Positions 34,263-44,934 of a stretch of DNA of 64,000 nt are shown here, piece after piece; the first letter of the stretch is position 1, and every line of letters begins with the position of its first letter. Position numbers and translations under genes: made by a program. This stretch comes from Coraliomargarita sp. (GTDB lineage: Bacteria > Verrucomicrobiota > Verrucomicrobiia > Opitutales > Coraliomargaritaceae), in the NCBI GenBank assembly GCA_002699365.1, contig PAAN01000018.1, forward strand, positions 36,822-100,821, read 5' to 3'. The notes below the pieces were generated by a model. That model made no database searches, had not been told where the DNA came from, and saw only the letters and a program-made list of their open reading frames with translations.

Positions 34263-35093
34263 ATGCGACAGCGTATTTTTAGCTTTATCGCCCTATGGGC
34301 ACTCATTGGCATCTCACTTCTATTTTTTGGAGTTCATGCAGGAATTTTCCTCATCGCTCTAATCTCTTTATTCACTCAGTTAGAGCTATACCAACTCTTT
34401 GAGAAAATGGGCTTACGCCCGATCAAATCCATTGGCCTCATAGGTGGAACGGCGATCTGTTTTGGTGCTTACTACTTACCTGACTTAGACGCTGGTAATG
34501 ATCTTTTTCTGCTAATCTTTTTACTGTTAACGTTAATAATTATTCGCATGGACTTACTAGCTGGGCGATTGCGTAGCTTTATGCCTACCTTATTTGGGTT
34601 AATCTATGTACCCTACCTGTTGCATTTCTTAATAAAAATAGTGAGAATGGCAGAAGGTAGTAATTACAGTAGCACTACAGGCATTTTCTTAACTATCTGG
34701 ATTGTCGCAGTCGCAAAGAGTACAGACGTGGGGGGCTTACTAGTAGGTATGCGTATTGGTAAAACTCCGCTGTCAGTTATCAGTCCGAAAAAGACTTATG
34801 AAGGTGCTGCAGGTGGTATATTTGTTGCCGTTATCGTAGGGCTCTTACTACTAAGCTTATTTAAATCGCTCTCACCTGAAGGCTTCAGTTGGTGGCTTGC
34901 AATATTAATTGCGATTCCAGTAGCTATTGCATCGATCGCTTCAGATCTGGTCGAATCGGCATTTAAGCGCCAAGCTGGAGTCAAGGACTCTGGTAATATA
35001 ATACCCGGAATTGGTGGATTTTTTGATCTATCTGACAGCCTTATTCTAACTGCACCACTTGCTTATCTGCTTTTTAAATACACAGTATTTTAG
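34263..35093 (+). CDS. cdsA: Phosphatidate cytidylyltransferase
   Basis: Multi-pass; C-terminal SDLVESAFKRQAGVKDSGNIIPGIGGFFDLSDSLILTAP signature. Confidence 0.96.
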   Translation: MRQRIFSFIALWALIGISLLFFGVHAGIFLIALISLFTQLELYQLFEKMGLRPIKSIGLIGGTAICFGAYYLPDLDAGNDLFLLIFLLLTLIIIRMDLLAGRLRSFMPTLFGLIYVPYLLHFLIKIVRMAEGSNYSSTTGIFLTIWIVAVAKSTDVGGLLVGMRIGKTPLSVISPKKTYEGAAGGIFVAVIVGLLLLSLFKSLSPEGFSWWLAILIAIPVAIASIASDLVESAFKRQAGVKDSGNIIPGIGGFFDLSDSLILTAPLAYLLFKYTVF

Positions 35094-35102
35094 ACCTTAT
35101 AG

Positions 35103-36275
35103 ATGAAAGTTGCTCGCAAAAATGTCGTATTACTAGGGGCTACTGGATCCATTGGCGCCAATACTTTACGTGTACTTCGCAAACACCAAAACAAATTAAA
35201 GTTAATTGCTGTAACCGCTCATTCAAACGATCAAAAGCTAGCAGATATTTGCCAGGAATTTAAAGTACCTTATGCTACACTAACGGATTCGAGTGCCTAC
35301 AAAAGGGCGAAAGCGGAAGGTCGTTTTCCCAGCGAAACACAATTGTTTGGCGGAAACGATGCACTTATAGAAATTTCAACTCTTGAAGAAGCTGATATTA
35401 TAGTACTTGGAGTGGTTGGTGCTTGTGGCCTAAAGCCTGCTTTAGCCGCCATAGACATGGGTAAAGAAATCGCACTTGCGAATAAAGAACTACTTGTACT
35501 CGGTGGTAGCTTTGTAATCGACGCTGCTAAACGCAGCGGTTCACGATTATTGCCTACCGATAGTGAACATAATGCAATCTTCCAATGCCTCGAAGGTCAT
35601 TGTAATGAGGATGTAGAGAAACTTATCCTTACCGCATCTGGAGGACAATTTCGGGATGCTCCAATACAAAAACTTGACTCTGTTACTCCTGCTGATGCAA
35701 CGCAGCACCCTAATTGGTCAATGGGTCAAAAAATTACAGTCGACTCTGCCACAATGGCCAACAAAGGGCTAGAGCTGTTTGAAGCTCACTGGTTGTTTAA
35801 CTTAGAGCCATCACGTTTGGAAGTAGTCCTTCACCCGCAGAGCATAGCGCATTCCTTTGTTCAGTTTGTTGACGGTTCTATACTAGGACAATTTACTCCC
35901 CCATCAATGACTTTTGCCATTCAACACTGCTTACTTTATCCACATCGATCTGCCAGCGTAGAACCAACATTAGATTTTAAGCAATCTATGCAATGGGATT
36001 TTAGAGCTCCAGATTTAGCCCGTTACCCATGTCTAAAACTAGCATATGAATCATTATATACCGGTGGCAATGCTCTGGCTATATACAATGCATCCAATGA
36101 AATAGCTGTAGAAAGATTCTTGAATGGATCGATTAATTATTTGGATATTCCTCGCATTATTGATTGGTGCCTGAGTAACGATACTAACTCTGTAGCTACT
36201 AGCGTGGAAGCGCTGATTGAAATAGACGCTCTGACTAGGAAATTAGCTAATGCCTTTAAATCTTCATCTGTGTAA
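35103..36275 (+). CDS. dxr: 1-deoxy-D-xylulose-5-phosphate reductoisomerase
   Basis: VLLGATGSIGANTLRVL, ALANKELLVLGG, LPTDSEHNAIFQCL, TASGGQFRD, NWSMGQKITVDSATMANKGLELFEAHWLF. Confidence 0.98.
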   Translation: MKVARKNVVLLGATGSIGANTLRVLRKHQNKLKLIAVTAHSNDQKLADICQEFKVPYATLTDSSAYKRAKAEGRFPSETQLFGGNDALIEISTLEEADIIVLGVVGACGLKPALAAIDMGKEIALANKELLVLGGSFVIDAAKRSGSRLLPTDSEHNAIFQCLEGHCNEDVEKLILTASGGQFRDAPIQKLDSVTPADATQHPNWSMGQKITVDSATMANKGLELFEAHWLFNLEPSRLEVVLHPQSIAHSFVQFVDGSILGQFTPPSMTFAIQHCLLYPHRSASVEPTLDFKQSMQWDFRAPDLARYPCLKLAYESLYTGGNALAIYNASNEIAVERFLNGSINYLDIPRIIDWCLSNDTNSVATSVEALIEIDALTRKLANAFKSSSV

Positions 36276-36302
36276 AAAAGTACCTTACTACAATTCAATA
36301 CT

Positions 36303-37742
36303 ATGTCTTTTTTAACTAATTTATGGTTCATTGCCATCGCACTATTTTGCTTAGGATTCTCAATTTTTATTCATGAGCTCGGTCATTTCCTAGCTGCTAA
36401 AAAGCGAGGGCTTATTGCAGATAAATTTTCTATCGGTTTTGGTCCAAGACTATTTGGATGGCATAAATATGGAACCGATTTTCGCATATCACTATTACCG
36501 CTTGGCGGCTACGTTTCTTTGCCGCAACTAGCAGACATGGGGCGTCTTGAGGGCAACGAAGAAGGAGACATCTGCGAAATGCCTCCCATATCTTATGCTG
36601 ACAAAATGATCGTAGCAGTCATGGGAGCTGTGTGTAACTTAATTTTCGCATTATTGCTATCGCTCGTATTATGGGGAGTCGGAAGAGAAATTATCAAGAC
36701 TACTGAGGTCGGTTATATTGCTGAGACTGTAGTCAACAGCTCTAACCAAACAGTAGCAGGCCCTGCCCTAGTCGCTGGCATCCTAAAAGGTGATAAAATT
36801 GTGAGCATCGATGGTCAGGCAATAAATAGTTGGATGCAGTATCAAAATGTATTAATGACTAGTACGGGGCGCACCAAGGAAGGTCAGGCAATAGTAGAGT
36901 TAGGAATACTTCGCAATAAACAAAAACTGTCTTTAACGGTTTACCCACAAACCGTCTCGACTGAAGCGATACGACATATTGGTATTTATCCTATTTCTGA
37001 CAGCAATGCGGCGCCAATAATCGTACATTTAGAGCCAGAAATGCCTGCGATTGCAGCAGGCCTAGAAGCAGGCGATCGGATCAAAGAACTCGATGGGCAA
37101 GCAGTTATTTCTAGTGGTTTTTTGTCTACATATTTAGCCAATCACGGCGATCGAATCATACAAATAACAGTCGACCGTAACGAAGACACACTAGTTATTC
37201 CAGTTCAACCTCGAGTAAAGGCAGGAGAGCTATCACCACGCTTTGGATTTGCTTATGACTATCCGTTCAAGACCGAACGGGTGCATTATAATCCTCCAGA
37301 ACAAATACTACAATTTGCGAACACTATGCGTCGGACCTTATTTGCCTTAATACACAAAGGATCAGACGTTAAAGTTCGTAATATGAGCGGACCGGTAGGA
37401 ATCGTTCATGGATTGAGTACTATGGCACGTTATGGTTGGGTAGATCTAATTTGGTTTCTAGCTCTGATTAATGTTAATTTAGCACTTTTTAATTTATTGC
37501 CCATTCCTGTACTCGACGGAGGACATATGCTTTTTGCAACTCTTTCTAAAGTAATAGGCAGACCACTACCGAGAAAGCTTATGGAAAGCACTCAGTTTGC
37601 TTTTGTACTATTGCTCCTAGGATTTGTCGCTTATGTAAGCTTTTTTGATATCGGACGGGTCGGTCGTAGCGCGGGTTTAATACATGATGATGGTGTAGCT
37701 AATGAAGCAGTTGACCCTATTATTGAAAAAATTGATCCCTAG
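36303..37742 (+). CDS. rseP: Site-2 (RseP-type) intramembrane metalloprotease with PDZ domains
   Basis: FIHELGHFLAAKKRGL (HExxH), LLPIPVLDGGHMLF (LDG), two PDZ-like segments. Confidence 0.95.
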   Translation: MSFLTNLWFIAIALFCLGFSIFIHELGHFLAAKKRGLIADKFSIGFGPRLFGWHKYGTDFRISLLPLGGYVSLPQLADMGRLEGNEEGDICEMPPISYADKMIVAVMGAVCNLIFALLLSLVLWGVGREIIKTTEVGYIAETVVNSSNQTVAGPALVAGILKGDKIVSIDGQAINSWMQYQNVLMTSTGRTKEGQAIVELGILRNKQKLSLTVYPQTVSTEAIRHIGIYPISDSNAAPIIVHLEPEMPAIAAGLEAGDRIKELDGQAVISSGFLSTYLANHGDRIIQITVDRNEDTLVIPVQPRVKAGELSPRFGFAYDYPFKTERVHYNPPEQILQFANTMRRTLFALIHKGSDVKVRNMSGPVGIVHGLSTMARYGWVDLIWFLALINVNLALFNLLPIPVLDGGHMLFATLSKVIGRPLPRKLMESTQFAFVLLLLGFVAYVSFFDIGRVGRSAGLIHDDGVANEAVDPIIEKIDP

Positions 37743-37765
37743 AAGAATAGTCACATATTCTAGTT

Positions 37766-39817
37766 ATGTCATTTACAGATTCATCACCTCTGAATTATTG
37801 CGCATCACGCTTTCAGGCTATTCGGCGCGTGAGTTCAGTTGTACAGGTCGGTTCCATAGCAATAGGTGGTGATAATCCTCTACGAGTGCAGTCAATGACA
37901 ACCACTAACACTCGAGACATCAATGCCACGGTACGACAGACCTTAGCTCTTGTAGAGGCAGGTTGCGAGATTGTAAGGATCACTGCCCCAAATAAAAAAG
38001 CGGCTCAAGCGCTTGCAGAAATCTCAAAAAATCTACGCTCGGCAAAGTGCGACGTACCTTTAGTAGCAGATATTCACTTTCTGCCATCTGCAGCGATGGA
38101 AGCAGCAAAGCACGTAGAGAAAGTTCGAATTAATCCAGGTAATTATGCAGATAAAAAGAAATTTGCAGTCAACGAATACAGTGATCTAGCTTATAAAGAG
38201 GAACTCGATCGACTTTACGAATCAGTTACACCGATTATTAAACGATGCAAAGAACTTGGCCGTGCCATGCGGATTGGAACCAATCATGGGTCTCTATCAG
38301 ATCGTATAATGAACCGGTACGGTGACACTCCATTAGGTATGGTTGAAAGTGCGCTCGAATTTATCCGAATTGCAGAAAGTCATAGCTATTATGATATCTG
38401 CCTATCGATGAAAGCAAGCAATCCAAAGGTTATGATTGAAGCCTATCGACTCGCAGTAGCTCGTATGCAAAAAGAAGATATGCACTATCCATTGCATTTG
38501 GGCGTAACCGAAGCAGGTGATGGCGAAGATGCCCGAATTAAAAGCGCCATTGGTATTGGTACTCTACTCAATGATGGACTTGGAGACACCTTACGGGTCT
38601 CACTAACCGAAGATCCAATTTATGAGATTCCAGTAGCGCGTGACTTAGCGAACAAGGCAATGGACTTGTGGAAAAAACCAACAACTATCCGTAATTCAAT
38701 AACCCATGACAGTATAGACCCCTATCAGTTTAACCGCCGAACCTCTCGCGTGCTTAGCTTGGGACCTAAGTCACAAATTGGCGGAAATTTAGCCCCCGCT
38801 ATCATAGTCAAATCACTCGAATTACTCACCAACTCACCTGCTATCATACAAGCTGTTTGCCGTACACAGACTCAATTAAAAGATAGTCCTTTGGAAGGAT
38901 TGCAAGTGAACGTTGAAAGCTCTGAAGATCTAGTTGCATTTATCGGATTACATGAAGCCCTTCACAGCGTGATACAATTCTTTGTCTTGGAAATCGGTAC
39001 TAATATTGACTTAAGCGACCTGGAACAATTTTTATGGCCGGAGGGTCAAGCAGGCATTGTTATACTGCAAAAAATTAATGCAGAAGATGCTTTTTACGCG
39101 ACTGAGTTACTAAATTTTTGCCGCTTCAAAGGGTTTAATTTAGCAATCGACTGTAGTGCCGATGCTCTAAGATCTGAGATTGGAGAGCAATTACGAGTAA
39201 TGGGCAGCGATCACTTAATCATAAGTAGCCAACAATCAGAAGGAATTTCACATCCACTTGGGCATTACCGAGAGCTTAGCGAAGCAGCCAATAATTTCTT
39301 ACCTGATGTACCCATTTGGATACGTAATACTAAAGAAAATACGCTAGCTTCGCAGGACTACTTTAGCGATCGCCTCATCGAATCGAGTATATTTAGTGGT
39401 TCCCTACTTTGTGATGGTATAGGAGACATTATAAGCATTGAGACGGAGCCGGTGCTGCAAAAAGGGACTGCCCTTGCTTATAATATTCTGCAAGGTGCTC
39501 GGTCGCGTATCTCAAAAACCGAATTTGTTGCCTGCCCTAGCTGTGGACGCACACTCTTTGATCTGCAAAGTGTTACGCAGACTATTCGTGCACGAACCGA
39601 TCATCTTAAAGGAGTTACAATAGCAATTATGGGTTGTATCGTCAATGGTCCCGGCGAGATGGCAGATGCAGATTTTGGATATGTTGGCGGAGCACCTAAC
39701 AAAATAAATCTCTATGTTGGTAAAGAATGTGTTGAGTACAACGTAAACGAAAGCGAAGCCCTTAATCACTTAATAGAGCTAATCAAAAAAAACGGCAAGT
39801 GGGTAGATCCTACTTAG
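37766..39817 (+). CDS. ispG: (E)-4-hydroxy-3-methylbut-2-enyl-diphosphate synthase, long three-domain form
   Basis: [68 protein letters not shown]; 683 aa with a large insert. Confidence 0.97.
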   Translation: MSFTDSSPLNYCASRFQAIRRVSSVVQVGSIAIGGDNPLRVQSMTTTNTRDINATVRQTLALVEAGCEIVRITAPNKKAAQALAEISKNLRSAKCDVPLVADIHFLPSAAMEAAKHVEKVRINPGNYADKKKFAVNEYSDLAYKEELDRLYESVTPIIKRCKELGRAMRIGTNHGSLSDRIMNRYGDTPLGMVESALEFIRIAESHSYYDICLSMKASNPKVMIEAYRLAVARMQKEDMHYPLHLGVTEAGDGEDARIKSAIGIGTLLNDGLGDTLRVSLTEDPIYEIPVARDLANKAMDLWKKPTTIRNSITHDSIDPYQFNRRTSRVLSLGPKSQIGGNLAPAIIVKSLELLTNSPAIIQAVCRTQTQLKDSPLEGLQVNVESSEDLVAFIGLHEALHSVIQFFVLEIGTNIDLSDLEQFLWPEGQAGIVILQKINAEDAFYATELLNFCRFKGFNLAIDCSADALRSEIGEQLRVMGSDHLIISSQQSEGISHPLGHYRELSEAANNFLPDVPIWIRNTKENTLASQDYFSDRLIESSIFSGSLLCDGIGDIISIETEPVLQKGTALAYNILQGARSRISKTEFVACPSCGRTLFDLQSVTQTIRARTDHLKGVTIAIMGCIVNGPGEMADADFGYVGGAPNKINLYVGKECVEYNVNESEALNHLIELIKKNGKWVDPT

Positions 39818-40431
39818 GTAGATCGTAAGTCCAATCCCTGTAATTCTTGGCACATTGAACGAACCGCTAATGCTCGGTGGCTGAGTTCACTTTTAATCGC
39901 TTCACCAAGTTCAGCAAAACTATGCGCATAGCCATTTGGAATAAAAACTGGGTCATAACCAAAACCTGCACCTGCACCTGCAGCTGCAAACATAGCAATG
40001 CGGCCTTCGCAAGATCCTGTAAAATACATTACACAACCATCTGGATCTATTAAACATAGTATACAGATAAAGCGTGCAGTGCGCTGCAGTGCCGGCACCG
40101 ATTCAAGCACTTCCAATAGTTTATTCACGTTCTGCTCATCACTAGCTTGCTCCCCAGCATAACGAGCTGAGTAGATTCCTGGAGCGCCATCAAGGGCATC
40201 GACCAGTAGACCCGAATCATCTGATAAAATCCATGCATCTGATGGCGCGATTTGCTGCAAAGCTAAGGCTTTTTTTTGTGCATTCTCAATAAAAGTCTCT
40301 CCATCTTCATTCACTGGCGGCATACCACCACAAATCCTCGCTGAGCATACTTCAAATGGCAGGGTTCCTTGAAATAAGGCACCAATCTCCTCAACTTTGT
40401 GAGTATTACTTGTAGCAATAATTAGCTGCAT
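39814..40431 (-). CDS. rdgB: RdgB/HAM1-type non-canonical purine NTP pyrophosphatase
   Basis: [76 protein letters not shown]. Confidence 0.96.
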   Translation of the reverse strand: MQLIIATSNTHKVEEIGALFQGTLPFEVCSARICGGMPPVNEDGETFIENAQKKALALQQIAPSDAWILSDDSGLLVDALDGAPGIYSARYAGEQASDEQNVNKLLEVLESVPALQRTARFICILCLIDPDGCVMYFTGSCEGRIAMFAAAGAGAGFGYDPVFIPNGYAHSFAELGEAIKSELSHRALAVRSMCQELQGLDLRST

Positions 40432-40463
40432 AGAATATTAAAAATACATGTTCATTCGGATTA

Positions 40464-41588
40464 TTACAAATGACCACGCACTAATAGGTCATCGCCAAAG
40501 CGTGTGTATTGCATGTGCCGCAGTTCATTACAAACCTCCAAATTATTTGTTCCTTTTAGGAAGCCAAGATTTATGCGATCCTCCTCGTGATCATCACACA
40601 GATACTTTTGTGCTATGTAATGGAATAAATAATCGACCTTGCACTGCTGAATCAGAGCATTGGACAAAGTAGGCCCTGGCTCCATGTATACTCCACAAAT
40701 TTCCTCCGAATAACAGCGCTGACGGAAGGCAGATAAATCTAAATGCCCATCAACTAAAGGCAGTCTCCAAATCGTTGCCCCAAAATCTTCCAGTAATGCT
40801 TGTGAAGTGGTCGATGCAGACTCGTCACAGACTACTGTAGTTTGATCTGCAAAAGAATCGGTAAAGATTTGTAAAGAACCCGCCTGAGTTGCCGTATGTA
40901 ATTTTCGATCGAAAACAAAGCGTCTTCCACACCAAACATCAGCATTGTATCGGCTAGTTAGTCGCGAATTATCAGACAGTAAAGTATTAGAAGAAACTGC
41001 AATCGCGGGAAAATAACGGCGCCAGCGCATCACATCTGTGCGAGCCGATTCTCCGGTAATCCACTTTGAATCACTATTAGGAATAGTAAATTTACTATCT
41101 AAAGAAGTTGCAATTTTAGCTGCAATCAGAGGCCCTTTTTTAACAATCCAATGATTAAAAATAAGGTTTAGGTCGGTGCACGCTTCAGCTAATACTCCTT
41201 CAATAACTTCAACTCCTGCACTGCGTAACAGCTCAATGCCAGCACCTGAATGCAATGGATTAGGATCGGTAGCGCCCACAACCACCTTTCGAATGCCGCT
41301 TTCAACAATAGCCTGTGTGCAAGCGCCTGTACGACCATGAGTACAACAAGGTTCTAGCGTAACATAAAGAGTTGCCCCTAAAAGAGGGCGTCTGCCTAGA
41401 TTGTGAAGTGCATGAACTTCAGCATGATCTAACCCCGCCCCTGGATGCCATCCTTCTGCAACTATTTGACCCGATTCGACTACCAGCGCACCTACCATAG
41501 GGTTTGGATGCGTTTTCCCCCAAGCTAATTGTGCAATTTTAATGGCGCGTGCCTGAAAGCGCTCGTGCGTGGACATTGATGGACTCAT
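40464..41588 (-). CDS. ribD: Bifunctional riboflavin biosynthesis deaminase/reductase
   Basis: THPNPMVGALVVESGQIVAEGWHPGAGLDHAEVHAL, YVTLEPCCTHGRTGACTQAIVESGIRKVVVGATDPNP; reductase domain ITGESARTDVMRWR. Confidence 0.92.
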   Translation of the reverse strand: MSPSMSTHERFQARAIKIAQLAWGKTHPNPMVGALVVESGQIVAEGWHPGAGLDHAEVHALHNLGRRPLLGATLYVTLEPCCTHGRTGACTQAIVESGIRKVVVGATDPNPLHSGAGIELLRSAGVEVIEGVLAEACTDLNLIFNHWIVKKGPLIAAKIATSLDSKFTIPNSDSKWITGESARTDVMRWRRYFPAIAVSSNTLLSDNSRLTSRYNADVWCGRRFVFDRKLHTATQAGSLQIFTDSFADQTTVVCDESASTTSQALLEDFGATIWRLPLVDGHLDLSAFRQRCYSEEICGVYMEPGPTLSNALIQQCKVDYLFHYIAQKYLCDDHEEDRINLGFLKGTNNLEVCNELRHMQYTRFGDDLLVRGHL

Positions 41589-42217
41589 GCTCGCACAAAT
41601 GGATTACTTACTTTTTCATGACCAACTGTTGTTGTCGGCCCGTGACCGGGATAAAGTGTAGTCGAATCAGGTAAAGAATAGACTTCTTTGCGAATTGATT
41701 GCTGCAAAACTTCAAAATCACCGCCAGGCAAATCATAGCGCCCAACGCTACCTGAAAAAATAACATCTCCAACGATTGCGGCTTCCTGACAGGGCAAGTA
41801 TACGAGTATATTTCCAGGGCAATGACCCGGAACATGAAGAATTTCCATTTGAACTCCTAAAATATCTAGGTGCTGACCATGTTGCACCCATTGGTTAATT
41901 TCCACGGGCAATAACTCTATCTCAGGCAAGGCATAATTCATCATTATTTTCGGATCTGCAAACATTTGACCATCCTCTCTATGGCCGAATGTTTGGATTC
42001 CTGCAGTTGAAAATTTATGAGCATCGATGATATGATCCCAGTGACCATGTGTTAAAATTAGTGCGACTATTTCACACTCATGGTCGCGGGCAATTTTTAT
42101 TGCCCAATTATAAGCCTCTTGCGGTGCATCAATAATAATACACTCGCTGCGCGCCGTATTAATAAGGGCAATCGCGTTCGTACCGATCGGTGGTAATTCC
42201 TGACTAATAATAAGCAT
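41585..42217 (-). CDS. MBL-fold metallohydrolase (glyoxalase II-like)
   Basis: LTHGHWDHIID (HxHxDH), VPGHCPGNILVYLP, GDVIFSGSVGRYDLPGGDF, LYPGHGPTTTVGHEKVSNPFV. Confidence 0.92.
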   Translation of the reverse strand: MLIISQELPPIGTNAIALINTARSECIIIDAPQEAYNWAIKIARDHECEIVALILTHGHWDHIIDAHKFSTAGIQTFGHREDGQMFADPKIMMNYALPEIELLPVEINQWVQHGQHLDILGVQMEILHVPGHCPGNILVYLPCQEAAIVGDVIFSGSVGRYDLPGGDFEVLQQSIRKEVYSLPDSTTLYPGHGPTTTVGHEKVSNPFVRA

Positions 42218-42369
42218 CTAATAACCTATGCAGTCTAGATGCATACTTTCAACCACCAAGCACGGTCAAAATCTCCAATATAGTAAATTAAATAATATAT
42301 CATCAATATTGCTATACTACTATGATCTGCATTTATACTATAAGAGTCTAAATAATATGCCTATCTGTT

Positions 42370-43224
42370 ATGAGGAACCTGTATAAAAAGATCACCTACT
42401 TAATACTAAATACTTTTTGCTTTCTATCGCTATTATCAGCGAAGACCAGTCCAAATGATTTAGCAAGTGCTGGTTATGCACAACTTGAAAGTGGCGATTA
42501 CTCAACAGCTATAAAGACTTTTGAGGAAATTCTAGAAAAAGATGCCTCCAATCTTGAAGCTCTTCTAGGGGAAGCAATAATTTATACACAGCGGCAAGAG
42601 TACACGTCAGCACTGATTGCTTATGATAAAATCATACAAATAACTCCAAACAATGCATTCGCTTGGAATGGTCGAGGGCTTGCAGCATATAACCTGCACA
42701 ATTTTGACTCTGCTTTAGACTCATTCAAGCGTGCCACTGAGCAACAACCCAGTGGTTTTTTTTATGAGTCACTAGCATGGACCCGTATGTGCCGGGGGGA
42801 GTATTCTTTAGCCGCTGAATCTGCAAAACTAGCTCTTTTGCAATATAACAGCGCAGGTGAGCATAGCCTCTACCCTCTGCTAATCGCATATTTTGCATAT
42901 TTAGAGAGTTCTGAAAAATTGAATGCGAATCGCACCCTCGCTTATGCATTGTCCAACAGTCGCGATAAAAATTGGCCACAGCCGGTTATTGCTTATCTTG
43001 CTGGAAAAATAGATGCAGCTGAAATGATTAGTTATGTCACATCGCTATCTGAAGAAACCGAAGCACATACTTACATAGGATTAAAACTTAAAATATCTGG
43101 AGCTTTGAACACTGCAAAGTTACACTTTGATTGGGTTATCCAAAGTGGTGACTCTAGCGTATTTGAGCACACACTAGTGCGCTCAATAAGTATGCGTAAG
43201 AGCTTTGCAAATAACCTTTTCTGA
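42370..43224 (+). CDS. TPR-repeat protein, predicted exported
   Basis: Hydrophobic N-terminus then TPR-like repeats (AGYAQLESGDYSTAIKTFEEILEKDASN; NAFAWNGRGLAAYNLHNFDSALDSFKRA). Confidence 0.8.
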   Translation: MRNLYKKITYLILNTFCFLSLLSAKTSPNDLASAGYAQLESGDYSTAIKTFEEILEKDASNLEALLGEAIIYTQRQEYTSALIAYDKIIQITPNNAFAWNGRGLAAYNLHNFDSALDSFKRATEQQPSGFFYESLAWTRMCRGEYSLAAESAKLALLQYNSAGEHSLYPLLIAYFAYLESSEKLNANRTLAYALSNSRDKNWPQPVIAYLAGKIDAAEMISYVTSLSEETEAHTYIGLKLKISGALNTAKLHFDWVIQSGDSSVFEHTLVRSISMRKSFANNLF

Positions 43225-43247
43225 GCGGCTATGATTGCTATAAGCTA

Positions 43248-44789
43248 TTATTGCTTAAGAATTTTCCTAAAATTACTAAGCTCTTCAAAGTCTAAGAAAT
43301 ATAATATAGAGAAATAAACCACGGTTGCTACTGGAATAAGAAAAGCTACAACTAAATAGGCTTCAAACTTTGGATTCATGCCTAATAAAGCAACGAAAAA
43401 TAAACTAATATAACAAGTAACGCCCATCACTGAGCCAGCTATTAGAACCTTCTTTAGAGCATTCCAGATGTGTTTGAAACGAAGTAAGGAATGGCTATTT
43501 GACAAGGCGATCCAAAGTAGTAATGCCTGCACCGTGGCGGATAAAACATTTGCTAATGCTAGACCACGCTCGGCCCAGAACTGCATAAGCAAGATACCTA
43601 GCAAAGCGTTAAGCGCTAAACATAGTCCAGCAACCTTGACTGGGTAAGACATGTTTTTAGCTGCATACAGACCACGGGTAGCGAATGTAGCAACTGAATA
43701 GAATGGAAGTCCTAATCCATAAATTGCAAGTAAGGGAACAATCTTCAGAACTGAAGATGAATCAAATGCCCCCCACTGGAAAAGTGCGCGTAAAATCGGC
43801 TCATTTAAAATAAATAATCCTATGCCTGCAGGAAATGATATCGCCAAAACAAGACGCAAGCCTGAATTAAATGAGTCTACAAAGCCTTTATTATTGCCGG
43901 ATGTTAGGGACTTCGCCATCAGCGGAAAGAATACTGTCACTATTGCAATAGTGAAAACTCCCAATGGTAACTCCATCAATCGGCTAGCCAAATATAGTTC
44001 AGATGCAGCAGTGTCATTTAGCGAAAAAGCTAACAAGCGGCTCACTAAGATATTAATCTGTAGTATAGCTGCTCCAAGAAGCCCTGGCAGGAAAAGCTGC
44101 CACAATTCACGCAGTGATTGATTAAATCGATGATTGCTAATTAAAGAAGGTCGCCATCCCTGTTTAAATAGACTGAGACTGGGTAGCAAAAGCTGCAAAA
44201 TACCACCGCATAAAACACCACCACATATCCACCAAACTAGTACACTTTGCGGAGAATTTCGACACATACCAAAGCATAATGCCACGATAATTGCTACATT
44301 GAGAATAACTGGAGTGAGTGCAGCAATTGCAAAACGACCAAAAATATTCAACACCACAGAAACAATGGCAGCGAGGCATATAAAAAGCATATAGGGCAGC
44401 ATCCCCATCGCTAACTCTGCACCTAGAACCCAACGTTGCGACAAATTGCCGAGCTTTATTATTACACCCAAACAAACAATACCAGTCACTAATACTAAGA
44501 GCAAAACGATGAGAGCACGAAGAAAGACTTGGTTGAAAAATCCAAGAGCTTTACTGCGACCATCACGCTCAAGTACGTCGCTAAAAGTTGGTACAAGAGC
44601 GCTAGCTAAAGCTCCCTCGCCAAAAAGTCGTCGAAACAAATTAGGCAAAGTAAATGCTAATATAAATGCCGAACTCCAAATGCTAGTACCTAAAGCGGCG
44701 AAAATCATCGCATCACGAACTAATCCAAGTAATCTTGATCCTACAGTCGAACTGCTAACAATAGCTATATTTTTAAGACTTTGAAACAT
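43248..44789 (-). CDS. murJ: Lipid II flippase MurJ
   Basis: SSTVGSRLLGLVRDAMIFAALG, FRRLFGEGALASALVPTFSDV; about 14 helices. Start probably at MFQSLKN, 10 codons inside the supplied ORF (44819). Confidence 0.93.
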   Translation of the reverse strand: MFQSLKNIAIVSSSTVGSRLLGLVRDAMIFAALGTSIWSSAFILAFTLPNLFRRLFGEGALASALVPTFSDVLERDGRSKALGFFNQVFLRALIVLLLVLVTGIVCLGVIIKLGNLSQRWVLGAELAMGMLPYMLFICLAAIVSVVLNIFGRFAIAALTPVILNVAIIVALCFGMCRNSPQSVLVWWICGGVLCGGILQLLLPSLSLFKQGWRPSLISNHRFNQSLRELWQLFLPGLLGAAILQINILVSRLLAFSLNDTAASELYLASRLMELPLGVFTIAIVTVFFPLMAKSLTSGNNKGFVDSFNSGLRLVLAISFPAGIGLFILNEPILRALFQWGAFDSSSVLKIVPLLAIYGLGLPFYSVATFATRGLYAAKNMSYPVKVAGLCLALNALLGILLMQFWAERGLALANVLSATVQALLLWIALSNSHSLLRFKHIWNALKKVLIAGSVMGVTCYISLFFVALLGMNPKFEAYLVVAFLIPVATVVYFSILYFLDFEELSNFRKILKQ

Positions 44790-44934
44790 ACCAAGCTTAT
44801 TAAATATACAAAACAACACGACCTTTAATAAAACTTTGGCAATTGTATATTTCCTAATCTAATAATAAAGTAGATTTAAGAAGTATAAAAACTGCTCACT
44901 CATTATACTACATATTTGTTTATAATATTTAACA

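Noticed and set aside
39955-39990. Short tandem repeat-like cctgcacctgcacctgcagctgc in rdgB
   Set aside because: It encodes the Ala/Gly run [13 protein letters not shown] of the RdgB active-site region; a coding effect, not a repeat element.
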